Shown: piece after piece, positions 26,657-35,660 of the stretch
Position numbering within the stretch: the first letter of the stretch is position 1
How the letters are laid out: every line of letters starts with the position of its first letter
Origin: Pseudomonas viciae
Lineage (GTDB): Bacteria > Pseudomonadota > Gammaproteobacteria > Pseudomonadales > Pseudomonadaceae
NCBI RefSeq assembly: GCF_004786035.1
Contig: NZ_CP035088.1
Coordinates: 1,834,001 to 1,898,000 of the forward strand
Reading direction: 5' to 3'
DNA length: 64,000 nucleotides
Made by a program: the position numbers and the translations under genes
The notes under the pieces: generated by a model
Database searches by the model: none
What the model saw: only the letters and a program-made list of their open reading frames with translations
What the model was told of the DNA's origin: nothing

Positions 26657-27799
26657 ATGAATACTGTATTGAAGAAGTTGAAAGTTGTCACCGTGGTGGG
26701 TACTCGTCCTGAAATCATCCGTTTATCGCGGGTCATGGCGGCATTGGATAAGTACTGTGAGCATGTACTCGTGCACACCGGTCAGAATTACGACTATGAG
26801 TTGAACGAGATTTTTTTCCAGGACTTGGGTATCCGCAAGCCCGACTACTTCTTGAATGCTGCTGGCAGCACCGGCGCAGAAACCATTGGCAATGTGATCA
26901 TCGCCGTGGACCGGGTGTTGGCGACTATTCAACCTGAGGCCTTGCTGGTGTTAGGTGACACTAATAGTTGCATGGCAGTGATTCCCGCCAAACGGCGTAA
27001 AATCCCCACGTTCCATATGGAAGCCGGAAACCGTTGTTTTGACATGCGCGTCCCTGAAGAGATCAACCGACGCATCGTTGACCACACAGCTGACATCAAT
27101 CTGACCTATAGCTCAATTGCCCGCGACTATTTGCTCAGTGAGGGCTTGCCCGCCGATCGTGTGATTAAGACCGGCAGTCCGATGTTCGAGGTGCTTGGTT
27201 ATTACCGCGATAGCATTTTGGCGTCGGATGTTTTAACGCGACTTGATTTGGAAGCGGGCAAGTTCTTTTTAGTCAGTGCACACCGTGAAGAGAATGTCGA
27301 TTCGGACAAAAATTTCCTGAAGTTGGTCGAGGTGCTCAACACGGTTGCCAGCACATTTGGCCAGCCCGTTATCGTTTCCACACATCCGCGTACCCAAAAG
27401 CGTGTCGATGCCATGGGCATCGTGTTCCATGAAAATGTCCGACTGCTGAAGCCGTTGGGGTTTATGGATTACAACAAGCTGCAACTAGAGTCTCGTGCGG
27501 TATTGTCTGACAGCGGTACCATCAATGAAGAGTCCTCCATTCTCAACTTTCCAGCTTTGAATCTGCGTGAAGCCCATGAGCGACCAGAAGGTATGGAGGA
27601 GGCAGCGGTGATGATGGTTGGTTTGGAGGTTGAGCGAGTCCTGCAAGCACTGAATATTCTCCAATCGCAACTATCAGGCACCGAGCGCAGCTTGCGTCTG
27701 GTGGCGGACTACAGCATGCCTAACGTTTCCGAGAAAGTAGCCAGGATTGTGCACAGCTATACCGACTACGTGAACCGTGTTGTGTGGAAACGGTACTGA
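26657..27799 (+). CDS. fnlC: UDP-N-acetyl-L-pneumosamine 2-epimerase FnlC
   Basis: Third enzyme of UDP-L-FucNAc synthesis (WbjD, CapG), a non-hydrolysing 2-epimerase of the WecB type. The 380 residues contain VVGTRPEIIRLS, HTGQNYDYELNEIFF, MEAGNRCFDMRVPEEINRR, SAHREENVD and SDSGTINEESSI, all in the family order. I use the ATG at 26657, 10 bases after the fnlB stop, instead of the upstream in-frame start inside fnlB. Confidence 0.93.
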   Translation: MNTVLKKLKVVTVVGTRPEIIRLSRVMAALDKYCEHVLVHTGQNYDYELNEIFFQDLGIRKPDYFLNAAGSTGAETIGNVIIAVDRVLATIQPEALLVLGDTNSCMAVIPAKRRKIPTFHMEAGNRCFDMRVPEEINRRIVDHTADINLTYSSIARDYLLSEGLPADRVIKTGSPMFEVLGYYRDSILASDVLTRLDLEAGKFFLVSAHREENVDSDKNFLKLVEVLNTVASTFGQPVIVSTHPRTQKRVDAMGIVFHENVRLLKPLGFMDYNKLQLESRAVLSDSGTINEESSILNFPALNLREAHERPEGMEEAAVMMVGLEVERVLQALNILQSQLSGTERSLRLVADYSMPNVSEKVARIVHSYTDYVNRVVWKRY

Positions 27800-27813
27800 G
27801 TCGAGCCTTGAAT

Positions 27814-29070
27814 ATGCCTGAGAGTAAGCTAAGTATTTTGGTGGTCACGCAATACTTCTGGCCGGAAAACATGCGCATCAACGATCTGGTGCGTGATTTT
27901 ACTGAAAAAGGGCATTCGGTTACGGTGCTCACTGGAGTGCCTAATTATCCGGAAGGGAAGGAGTTCGAGACGCATAAGTCCGCACCTGAGCAGTTCGTCG
28001 AATATTATGGTGCGCGTATCGTCAGGGTCCCCATGGCTCCGCGCGGGAAACGCAGTATTCAGTTGGTTTTCAACTATCTTAGTTTTTTTACCAGCGCTTC
28101 CACCGTCGGCGCTTATGCGCTTCGCGGGCGTGCTTTCGATGCGATCTTCGTCTATGCAGTGTCGCCTATCATGGCGGCTATCCCGGCCTTGGTGATCGGT
28201 CGCTTGAAGAAAACTCCCGTTTTCATTTGGGTACTGGATTTGTGGCCGGAAACATTGAGAGCGGTGGGCGTTCTGAAGAAACCGGCGCTGCTGTCCTTGG
28301 TTGGCCGAATGGTGTCGCGAATCTATAACCGCGCTGACTACCTTCTACTGCAATCAAGTGGTTTTTTTGAGAACGTTAGAGGTTACTGCACTCGGCCTAT
28401 AGATCCGCAACGCCTGATCTACTTCCCCAGTTGGGCTGAAGACGACTTTTCCGGGCCTTCGGATCACTCGGTCTCGATACTCGCGCGCGATGAGTCGGTA
28501 TTTACCGTGGTTTTTGCGGGTAATTTGGGCGAGGCACAGGATTTTCCTGCCGTGCTGGATGCCGCAGAACAATTGCGTGGGAAAGTCGCGGTGCGTTGGG
28601 CCATCGTGGGGGATGGCCGGATGAGTAAATGGCTGAGTCAGCAGGTGAGCGCACGTGGCTTGGATAATGTTTTGCTCCTCGGTAGACATCCGCTGCAGGC
28701 TATGCCGACCTTGTTCGCGAATGCTGATGCTTTGTTGGTTTCGTTGAAGACCAACGATGTGTTTGAAAAAACCATACCCGGCAAAGTTCAAGCTTATCTA
28801 GCCTCAGGCAAACCTCTGCTGGGTATGATCAATGGTGAAGCCGCGCGCGTAATCAACGAGTCAGGTGCTGGCTTTACTTGTGCGTCGGGCGATGCCAAAG
28901 GCTTGGCGCGCATCACTCAAGCCCTGGCTGATACTTCCCCATCCCAACGTAAAGTCATGGGTGAAAACGGTCGTGACTATTACCTTCAGCATTATTCCAA
29001 AAAGCAATTACTGGCGCGTTTGGAAGACCTCTTCAGAAAAGCCACGCTACGCAAGGTGAGCCACCGATGA
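27814..29070 (+). CDS. WbuB-like family 4 glycosyltransferase
   Basis: GT4 (GT-B) transferase of 418 residues, expected to move L-FucNAc from UDP to the growing O-unit. VVTQYFWPENMRINDLVRDF at the start, VFIWVLDLWPETLRAVG near residue 135 and a C-terminal VFEKTIPGKVQAYLASGKPLLG give the GT4 pattern with the E-x7-E-type region. E. coli O26 and related loci have wbuB immediately after fnlABC, as here. I prefer the ATG at 27814 to the GTG at 27784, which would overlap fnlC. Confidence 0.83.
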   Translation: MPESKLSILVVTQYFWPENMRINDLVRDFTEKGHSVTVLTGVPNYPEGKEFETHKSAPEQFVEYYGARIVRVPMAPRGKRSIQLVFNYLSFFTSASTVGAYALRGRAFDAIFVYAVSPIMAAIPALVIGRLKKTPVFIWVLDLWPETLRAVGVLKKPALLSLVGRMVSRIYNRADYLLLQSSGFFENVRGYCTRPIDPQRLIYFPSWAEDDFSGPSDHSVSILARDESVFTVVFAGNLGEAQDFPAVLDAAEQLRGKVAVRWAIVGDGRMSKWLSQQVSARGLDNVLLLGRHPLQAMPTLFANADALLVSLKTNDVFEKTIPGKVQAYLASGKPLLGMINGEAARVINESGAGFTCASGDAKGLARITQALADTSPSQRKVMGENGRDYYLQHYSKKQLLARLEDLFRKATLRKVSHR

Positions 29071-30032
29071 AGCACAATATCCTGGTGACTGGAGCGAGTG
29101 GGTTTGTAGGTGGGGCGGTAATCGAACGACTGCAAGCAGACGGTGAGAAGTCTGTAATCGCAGTCGTTCGCGGTGAAGGGCGTTTATCGGCGCCCGTCAG
29201 CATTGCGCGGATCGAAACATTTTCTCCGCAAACCCAATGGCAACCACACCTGCTCAACGTGGATACCGTTATTCATTGCGGTGCTCGTGTGCATGTGATG
29301 AATGATACCGAAGCTGACCCACTTGGCGCCTTTCGGCGGGTCAATGTGGAAGGAACGATCAATTTTGCAAGGCAGGCAGCTGCGGCCAACGTGCGTCGTT
29401 TTATTTTTATCAGCTCTATCAAAGTCAATGGTGAAGGTACATTGCCTGGCAATCCTTACACCGCTGCTGATGTACCTGCGCCTGCGGACCCCTATGGCAT
29501 TTCCAAGAGCGAGGCGGAGCAAAGCCTGAAGCAGATCGCGCAGATGACGGGAATGGAAGTGGTCATTATCCGCCCTGTCTTGGTATATGGGCCGGGGGTG
29601 AAGGCTAACTTTTTGAGCATGATGCGTTGGTTGGACAAAGGCGTACCTTTGCCATTCGGTGCGATTAATAATCGCCGCAGTCTGGTGAGCATCGACAATT
29701 TAGTCGACCTGATCGTGATATGCATCGATCACCCGCAAGCGGCGAATCAGACGTTTCTGGTTAGTGATGGGGAGGACCTGTCCACCACGGCGTTACTTAG
29801 TCGTATGGCCCGCTCGCTGGGTAAGCCTGCTCGACTTATTCCAGTTCCCAGCTGGATCCTGGAGTGTGGTGCCAAGGCGTTGGGTAAAGCCACATTGTCT
29901 CAGCGTTTGTGTGGTTCTCTGCAAGTCGATATCGAAAAGACCCGGGCACTCTTGAATTGGACCCCTCCCGTGAGCGTCGATGACGCACTGGACAAGACAG
30001 CGCGGCACTTCAGGATGAACCCAACGAAATGA
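29067..30032 (+). CDS. NAD-dependent sugar 4-reductase/epimerase (WbpV/WbjF-like)
   Basis: Extended short-chain reductase of 321 residues with VTGASGFVGGAV, FISSIKVNGEG and the catalytic PYGISKSEAEQ. In P. aeruginosa, WbpV (O6) reduces the 4-keto product of WbpM to UDP-D-QuiNAc, and homologues lie directly before wbpL in several O-types. The same order here suggests it completes the primer sugar, UDP-D-QuiNAc or UDP-D-FucNAc. It overlaps the upstream gene by ATGA and the downstream wbpL by 4 bases. Confidence 0.8.
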   Translation: MKHNILVTGASGFVGGAVIERLQADGEKSVIAVVRGEGRLSAPVSIARIETFSPQTQWQPHLLNVDTVIHCGARVHVMNDTEADPLGAFRRVNVEGTINFARQAAAANVRRFIFISSIKVNGEGTLPGNPYTAADVPAPADPYGISKSEAEQSLKQIAQMTGMEVVIIRPVLVYGPGVKANFLSMMRWLDKGVPLPFGAINNRRSLVSIDNLVDLIVICIDHPQAANQTFLVSDGEDLSTTALLSRMARSLGKPARLIPVPSWILECGAKALGKATLSQRLCGSLQVDIEKTRALLNWTPPVSVDDALDKTARHFRMNPTK

Positions 30033-31045
30033 TGTACTTCTGGTTATTTGTCTCTGTCGCGACGGTTTCGCTGTTCTTGACAGCGGCGCTGCGACGCTAC
30101 GCCATGGCGCGTAGCATCATTGACGTTCCCAACGCACGCAGCTCGCATAGTATCCCGACGCCCAGAGGCGGCGGTGTCTCCATTGTCGTGGCGTTCCTGC
30201 TGACGTTGGCTTTGCTGGGTCAACTGGGCTTGGTTCCGCTCGAATACGCCGTAGCGTTGGGTGGTGCAGGTGCATTGGTCGCCATCGTTGGGTTCATGGA
30301 TGACCATGGGCATATTGCCGCGCGGTGGCGACTGCTTGGGCATTTTAGTGCGGCTGTTTGGGCATTGTTATGGCTAAAGGGTTTGGCGCCCTTGAGACTG
30401 TTTGGTGTGAGCTTCGATTTATCTTGGCTTGGGCATGTCCTCGCGGCTTTTTACCTGGTCTGGATTCTAAACTTATATAACTTCATGGACGGTATTGACG
30501 GTATCGCCAGTGTAGAAGCGTTGCTGGCATGCTTGAGCGCAAGCCTGCTCTATGTGCTGACGGGCTTCACTGATCTGGTCTGGCCACCGCTGATGCTGGC
30601 GGCTGCAGTGCTGGGTTTTCTGTTTTGGAATTTCCCGCCCGCGAAGATTTTCATGGGGGATGCGGGCAGTGGTTTCTTGGGTATAGCTCTTGGGGTTATC
30701 TCTCTGCAGGTAGCTTGGGTATCTCAGGACTTGTTCTGGGCCTGGCTTATTCTGCTGGGTGTCTTTATCGTCGATGCAACTGTCACTTTGCTTCGGCGCC
30801 TGATACGAGGCGACAAGGTCTATGAGGCTCATCGCAGCCATGCCTATCAGTTTGCTTCGCGTCAGTATGGTCGGCATCTGCCGGTGACGCTGGCGGTGGC
30901 TGCAATCAATTTGTTCTGGTTGTTGCCTCTGGCGGCATGTGTCGTGTTGTGGCAGCTGGATGGCGCGTTGGCTTTGATAGTGGCTTACGTGCCGTTGGTG
31001 CTGCTGGCCCATAGGTTTCATGCTGGCGGGCTTGAGAGCGCCTGA
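30029..31045 (+). CDS. wbpL: Initiating glycosyltransferase WbpL
   Basis: MraY/WecA family enzyme that moves a sugar 1-phosphate to undecaprenyl phosphate, starting O-unit synthesis. The 338 residues form about 10-11 membrane helices. Typical cytoplasmic-loop motifs are present: IDVPNARSSHSIPTPRGGG, NLYNFMDGIDGIA, AKIFMGDAGSGFLG and a final HRSHAYQ. It lies directly before wbpM, the fixed order in Pseudomonas. The start could be either of two adjacent ATG codons (30029, 30032). Confidence 0.93.
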   Translation: MMYFWLFVSVATVSLFLTAALRRYAMARSIIDVPNARSSHSIPTPRGGGVSIVVAFLLTLALLGQLGLVPLEYAVALGGAGALVAIVGFMDDHGHIAARWRLLGHFSAAVWALLWLKGLAPLRLFGVSFDLSWLGHVLAAFYLVWILNLYNFMDGIDGIASVEALLACLSASLLYVLTGFTDLVWPPLMLAAAVLGFLFWNFPPAKIFMGDAGSGFLGIALGVISLQVAWVSQDLFWAWLILLGVFIVDATVTLLRRLIRGDKVYEAHRSHAYQFASRQYGRHLPVTLAVAAINLFWLLPLAACVVLWQLDGALALIVAYVPLVLLAHRFHAGGLESA

Positions 31046-31135
31046 TTTCAGGGTAAGGTTTCCGGCTTCCGTTTTTCCCACATTGATGATGTGACCGCGT
31101 GCATCAGGAATGGATTTGTTTAGGAGCGGGTCAAG

Positions 31136-33145
31136 GTGCGTGAAGGGTTTATAGATAAGTTAAGAGCCGCTTTGTTGGGATTGCCAAGACGCCATAAACG
31201 CGCGATCCAAGTGGCGACAGATATCATATTGGTCTGGATTGCCCTGTGGCTGGCGTTCATTGTTCGACTGGGGGTCGAGGTATTGGCCAGCCCTATCGCA
31301 ACACATCTTTGGCTTTTCGCATCGGCCCCACTGGTTGCCATTCCGATTTTCATTCGCTTTGGCATGTATCGCGCCGTCATGCGTTATTTCGGTAACGACG
31401 CGTTGATCACCATCTGCAAGGCGGTGAGCCTCTCCGCTTTGTTACTGGCGCTCGTGGTGTACTGGTACAGCAACCATAAAACCGTGGTACCTCGCTCGAT
31501 CATATTCAACTATTGGTGGCTGAGCCTCATCATGATTGGTGGCTTGCGCCTGGTGATGCGGCAATATTTCCTCGGCGACTGGTTTACCGCAGCCCAGCAT
31601 GTCCCGTTTACCAATCGTGACGATGGCCTGCCCAAGGTTGCTATTTATGGTGCCGGGGCCGCAGGTAACCAACTCGTGGCCGCATTGCGTATGGGGCGGG
31701 TGATGCGTCCGGTCGCGTTCATTGACGATGACCGCAGCATCGCTGACCGCGTTATTGCAGGGTTACAGGTCTACCAGCCCAAACATATCCAAAAGATGAT
31801 TGATGCAACTGGTGCGCAGGAAATTCTGCTGGCGGTACCTTCTTCATCCCGAGGCCGTCGTCGAGAGATATTGACGCTGCTTGAAAGGTTCCCGCTGCAT
31901 GTGCGCAGCGTCCCGGGCTTCATGGATCTGGCCAGCGGCCGGGTCAAGGTCGATGATATTCAGGAAGTCGATATCGCGGACCTCCTCGGGCGCGATGCAG
32001 TGCCAGCTCAAGCCGATTTGCTTAAACATTGCATCACAGGACAGGCCGTTCTAGTGACCGGGGCCGGGGGATCCATCGGCTCTGAACTTTGTCGGCAAAT
32101 CCTGACGCTAAAGCCAACAACGCTGCTGCTTTTCGAGCATAGCGAATTCAATCTATATAGCATCTTGTCAGAACTTGAGCCTCGTATAGTTCGAGAGTCG
32201 TTATCTGTTCGGTTGTTGCCTATCCTGGGGTCCGTAAGGGATCAGGACAAGTTGCTGGACGTGATGAAAACCTGGAATGTCGACACGGTCTATCATGCCG
32301 CCGCCTATAAACATGTTCCGATGGTTGAACACAACATCGCCGAAGGTATCCTGAACAATGTGATTGGAACGTTGAATACCGCGCAGGCTGCGTTGCAGGC
32401 AGGTGTGTCCAACTTCGTCTTGATCTCCACAGACAAGGCTGTGCGCCCGACCAATGTAATGGGCAGCACCAAGCGACTCGCTGAACTGACCTTACAGGCC
32501 CTCAGTCGCGAGCTGGCGCCCGTGCTGTTTGGCGACAAAGCCAACGTATCCCGCGTTAATAAAACCCGTTTTACGATGGTCCGGTTCGGCAACGTACTGG
32601 GCTCGTCCGGGTCGGTTATTCCGCTGTTCCATAAACAGATCAAGTCCGGTGGGCCACTGACCGTCACCCATCCGAAGATCACGCGCTATTTCATGACCAT
32701 TCCCGAAGCTGCTCAGCTGGTGATTCAGGCAGGCTCCATGGGCTTGGGCGGGGACGTGTTTGTGCTGGATATGGGCGAGCCGGTAAGGATTGTCGAGCTG
32801 GCGGAAAAAATGATTCATTTGTCTGGTTTGAGTATCCGCTCGGAGAAAAATCCCCACGGCGACATCTCGATCAAGTTCACGGGCCTGCGTCCAGGCGAGA
32901 AGCTTTACGAGGAGTTGCTGATTGGCGACAACGTCGTTGCGACCCAGCACCCGATGATCATGAGTGCCAACGAAGATCATCTGCCTTGGGATGTGCTCAA
33001 GGCCAGCCTGTCGGAGCTGCTCGCTGCCATTGAGCACGATGATTACGCCAGAGTCCGCCAGTTGCTTAGGAACACGGTCAGCGGCTACGCCCCGGACGGG
33101 GAGATTGTCGACTGGATCTATCAGCAGCGCCGCCTTGATCCCTGA
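31136..33145 (+). CDS. wbpM: Membrane-bound UDP-GlcNAc 4,6-dehydratase WbpM
   Basis: Makes the 4-keto-6-deoxy intermediate for D-QuiNAc or D-FucNAc. Four membrane helices lie within residues 20-140. A first Rossmann domain starts near KVAIYGAGAAGNQL, and the catalytic domain has VTGAGGSIGSELCRQ, STDKAVRPTNVMGSTKRLAE and HPKITRYFMTIPEAAQLV. The 669 residues match WbpM. It starts at a GTG with AGGAG upstream at 31122-31126. It closes the O-antigen locus and is followed by comEA, as in other pseudomonads. Confidence 0.95.
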   Translation: MREGFIDKLRAALLGLPRRHKRAIQVATDIILVWIALWLAFIVRLGVEVLASPIATHLWLFASAPLVAIPIFIRFGMYRAVMRYFGNDALITICKAVSLSALLLALVVYWYSNHKTVVPRSIIFNYWWLSLIMIGGLRLVMRQYFLGDWFTAAQHVPFTNRDDGLPKVAIYGAGAAGNQLVAALRMGRVMRPVAFIDDDRSIADRVIAGLQVYQPKHIQKMIDATGAQEILLAVPSSSRGRRREILTLLERFPLHVRSVPGFMDLASGRVKVDDIQEVDIADLLGRDAVPAQADLLKHCITGQAVLVTGAGGSIGSELCRQILTLKPTTLLLFEHSEFNLYSILSELEPRIVRESLSVRLLPILGSVRDQDKLLDVMKTWNVDTVYHAAAYKHVPMVEHNIAEGILNNVIGTLNTAQAALQAGVSNFVLISTDKAVRPTNVMGSTKRLAELTLQALSRELAPVLFGDKANVSRVNKTRFTMVRFGNVLGSSGSVIPLFHKQIKSGGPLTVTHPKITRYFMTIPEAAQLVIQAGSMGLGGDVFVLDMGEPVRIVELAEKMIHLSGLSIRSEKNPHGDISIKFTGLRPGEKLYEELLIGDNVVATQHPMIMSANEDHLPWDVLKASLSELLAAIEHDDYARVRQLLRNTVSGYAPDGEIVDWIYQQRRLDP

Positions 33146-33203
33146 TTGTTACACATACTGTAACGTACACATTTTTGACAGTGATTCATCATCGCCTAAG
33201 TTT

Positions 33204-33232
33204 GAGAGGCAGCTTCGGAAAAGCTGCTTCTC
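33204..33232 (+). terminator. Strong hairpin between wbpM and comEA
   Basis: A 12-base-pair stem (one G-U) closes a five-base loop, with left arm GAGAGGCAGCTT. The run after it is TCTC rather than T-rich, so it may be an attenuator or processing site in the comEA leader instead of a full terminator. Confidence 0.4.
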
Positions 33233-33259
33233 TCTCAACGATGTCATGGAGCGTCACTT

Positions 33260-33595
33260 ATGCGTACAGGCTATTTCTACTCTCTGCTTTTTGCCCTTCT
33301 GACCAGCGCCTCTATAGCGGTTATCGCTGCGCCTACGGTCAAAATCGAGACGGCAGTTGCGCCTCCGGCAACGGAAGTATCGGCAAAGCCGCAGGGCGCC
33401 AAGGTGGATCTTAACGGGGCAGATGCCGCTACGCTGCAACGCGAGTTGGCGGGGATAGGTGAGGCCAAGGCCAAGGCGATTGTTGCGTACCGTGAGAGTA
33501 ATGGGGCCTTCTCGTCGGTGGAGGAATTGCTGGAGGTCAAGGGGATTGGCAAGGCGCTTCTGGACAGGAATCGTGACAAGCTGGAAGTGAACTGA
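33260..33595 (+). CDS. comEA: ComEA-type helix-hairpin-helix protein
   Basis: Small exported DNA-binding protein of 111 residues. Residues 1-23 are a signal peptide ending near VIAAPT. After a Pro/Ala-rich linker, a ComEA helix-hairpin-helix pair covers about residues 50-110, with VDLNGADAATLQRELAGIG and VEELLEVKGIGKALLDRN. ComEA binds incoming DNA in the periplasm during natural transformation. A comEA gene after wbpM is common in Pseudomonas. Confidence 0.9.
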   Translation: MRTGYFYSLLFALLTSASIAVIAAPTVKIETAVAPPATEVSAKPQGAKVDLNGADAATLQRELAGIGEAKAKAIVAYRESNGAFSSVEELLEVKGIGKALLDRNRDKLEVN

Positions 33596-33610
33596 GGCGA
33601 GATAGTGAGG

Positions 33611-33637
33611 AAGGCCGGTCGAGATGACTGGCCTTTT
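33611..33637 (+). terminator. Terminator after comEA
   Basis: GGCCGGTC and GACTGGCC form a stem with one G-U around a short loop and are followed by TTTT. It lies 16 bases after the comEA stop. Confidence 0.7.
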
Positions 33638-33770
33638 GCGTTCTGGCGGATGGAAAACTACGGCAACGATTGTGGCGGGGATCCAGTTTCGGGATATTGG
33701 CATGCCGATATGGCACAAATCGTGATTACTCATTGCCAAACGATTGTTGAACAATCTCGAGCCCCCGACC

Positions 33771-34424
33771 ATGAACAGCGAACTCTCATTAGCCGACCAC
33801 ATCACCCTCGAACTACGTGCCGACATCATCGGCGGTCGCTTGCTGCCCGGCATGGCCTTGGTGGAAAGCGACCTGGTGTCGGCCTACAACGTTTCACGCA
33901 ATACCATTCGTGAGGCGTTGCATCGTCTGGGGCAGGAGGGGTTGACTCGTTATGTGCGTAACAAGGGGGTGATGGTCCGCAGGTTGAACGTTGGTGATGT
34001 GCAAGACTTGTTCAAGGTCCGTCGCACTCTGGAGCTCCAAGCCATCCTAGGCAGTCAGCCTCTGCGTGAGTATCAATCCGACCGAATGCTCGAAGCCCTC
34101 GAGGCAGCCGAGCTGGCTCGGGAGCGTGAGGACTGGCGTGCGGTCGGTACTCATGGCTTGGCGTTCCATCAACACGTCGTTGGGTTGATGGGCAGCCCGT
34201 TACTCAATGAGTTTTTCACCAACGTAGTTGCGCAATTACGCCTGGTGTTTTGCGCCGCGCCCGATGAACCGCGCTTCCAGGCACCGTGGTTATCCCGGGA
34301 TCGCGACATTCATGACTGGCTGGCCGAAGGCGACAAGGGCGCGGCCTATGAAGCGATGAGTCTTTATCTCGACGATTCCGAGCAACAGCTTCTGCAGTTC
34401 CTGACCCCATCGATCCACCACTGA
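33771..34424 (+). CDS. GntR-family (FadR/FCD type) regulator
   Basis: Transcription regulator of 217 residues. A winged helix at about 5-70 has the GntR recognition region VSRNTIREALHRLGQEGL. An all-helical FCD ligand domain follows at about 80-205, with Asp/His residues of the kind that bind metal. I use the ATG at 33771. It precedes the DUF1989 gene by 15 bases and is likely its regulator, and perhaps that of the nearby permease. The ligand is unknown. Confidence 0.88.
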   Translation: MNSELSLADHITLELRADIIGGRLLPGMALVESDLVSAYNVSRNTIREALHRLGQEGLTRYVRNKGVMVRRLNVGDVQDLFKVRRTLELQAILGSQPLREYQSDRMLEALEAAELAREREDWRAVGTHGLAFHQHVVGLMGSPLLNEFFTNVVAQLRLVFCAAPDEPRFQAPWLSRDRDIHDWLAEGDKGAAYEAMSLYLDDSEQQLLQFLTPSIHH

Positions 34425-34439
34425 TCAAGGATCCGCGCC

Positions 34440-35291
34440 ATGTACAAAGACTACCCAGCCGCCTACCAGGTCAGCAAAGGCTCAGCCCTGCAGGTGGACA
34501 AACCCTTCTACGACCGCATCCGTGCCGAGCAGGGCCAGCGCACACTGATCGAACAGTTCGAAGTGCCAATCCGCACGGGGAGGGCGTGGCATGTGCCGGC
34601 TGGGCATGTGTTTCGTGTCACGACACCTGTAGGCCCGCAGGTGGGCGACTTCAACGTCTGGAACGCCCACGATCCGCGGGAGCGCCTGTGGGCGGCGCGC
34701 ACGCGTCAGCTTCAGGGCGCCCACGTCAGCACCTATGATCGGTTGTGGTCGAACCTGCCATTCCTCAGGCCATTGGTGACGATCACTGATGACAGCCTCG
34801 CTGGCTACGGAATTGATGAGCATGGCGGGCGGTTGCACGATTTGCTGGGGACCCGCTGTGACCCCTACGTGAACAAGATGCTCACCGGCGAGGACTTCCA
34901 CCATCACTGCCACTCGAACCTGACCCGTGCGGTGTTGCCCCATGGCTTGACGGAGTTCGATGTGCACGACGTATTGAATATTTTCCAGTGCACCGGGCTC
35001 AATCATGACGACATGTACTTCATGAAGGCTTGCCCGGCACAGAAAGGTGATTACCTGGAGTTTTTTGCCGAGATCGATTTGCTGTGTGCTTTGTCTACTT
35101 GCCCCGGCGGGGACTTGTCGTTGGCGATGTGGGGGCCGGATGCGCAGGATCCACTCAGTGTCTGTCGTCCGCTGGGGGTGGAGATCTATCGGTTGGAGGA
35201 TTCATTGCTGGAAGGCTGGAGCCAGCCTGAGCGGGCGGCGTACAAGGGGTTGCATGGGTTGCACATTGCCAAGGCGGATTGGGAGAAGTAA
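34440..35291 (+). CDS. DUF1989 (urea carboxylase-associated) family protein
   Basis: A 283-residue protein of the DUF1989 / urea-carboxylase-associated family. Typical segments are WHVPAGHVFRV, GDFNVWNAHDPRERLW, and the Cys/His-containing DPYVNKMLTGEDFHHHCHSN. The latter may bind metal. The biochemical role of the family is not settled; members occur with urea or amine utilisation genes. Here it forms a unit with the GntR gene and lies convergent with an ethanolamine-type permease gene, which suggests amine or amino alcohol metabolism. Confidence 0.82.
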   Translation: MYKDYPAAYQVSKGSALQVDKPFYDRIRAEQGQRTLIEQFEVPIRTGRAWHVPAGHVFRVTTPVGPQVGDFNVWNAHDPRERLWAARTRQLQGAHVSTYDRLWSNLPFLRPLVTITDDSLAGYGIDEHGGRLHDLLGTRCDPYVNKMLTGEDFHHHCHSNLTRAVLPHGLTEFDVHDVLNIFQCTGLNHDDMYFMKACPAQKGDYLEFFAEIDLLCALSTCPGGDLSLAMWGPDAQDPLSVCRPLGVEIYRLEDSLLEGWSQPERAAYKGLHGLHIAKADWEK

Positions 35292-35319
35292 CGCTGCGCG
35301 GGCTGTCTATGTGCAGACC

Positions 35320-35352
35320 CTTGTGGCGGGGGATAAATCTCCTCGCCACAAA
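35320..35352. repeat. REP-like hairpin
   Basis: TTGTGGCGGGGGATAAAT is followed by an inverted copy, CTCCTCGCCACAAA. The same GCGAGGGGAT/ATCCCCTCGC element recurs at 41320 and 49221. It lies after the DUF1989 gene and could also end transcription. Confidence 0.6.
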
Positions 35353-35372
35353 AGTGTTGGGCAGGTCAGCAA

Positions 35373-35540
35373 TCAGCGATCCTTGGCCTCCTTCGCATCC
35401 ATCTCCGCATTGCGCTCGGCAACACGCTTACGCTGTTCATCGGTCAGCTCAACCTTGTTGGCGGTGTCGCGCAGCATCATCAAACCACCAACGATCGAGC
35501 CGATTGCAACAATCAGAATCAACCAGGCATACCAGGGCAT
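35373..35540 (-). CDS. DUF2897 small membrane protein
   Basis: A 55-residue protein. Residues 3-23 are a single hydrophobic helix beginning MPWYAWLILIV; the rest is a charged, Lys/Glu/Arg-rich helical tail. The ATG has an AAGGAGAG ribosome site, supporting real translation. Length, helix and tail match the DUF2897 family found in Pseudomonas and other gammaproteobacteria. Function is unknown; the topology suggests an inner-membrane protein with a cytoplasmic or periplasmic coiled tail. Confidence 0.8.
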   Translation of the reverse strand: MPWYAWLILIVAIGSIVGGLMMLRDTANKVELTDEQRKRVAERNAEMDAKEAKDR

Positions 35541-35660
35541 AGGGCTCTCCTTGAGGGGGCGATGGACGAACGAACATTTCGCCGGTCCATCGCCCCTACC
35601 ACTTATGAGCGAAGGTTGTTCGCAGTGGTTCCATACTACGCCCGTTGCGCCGGGTTCACC

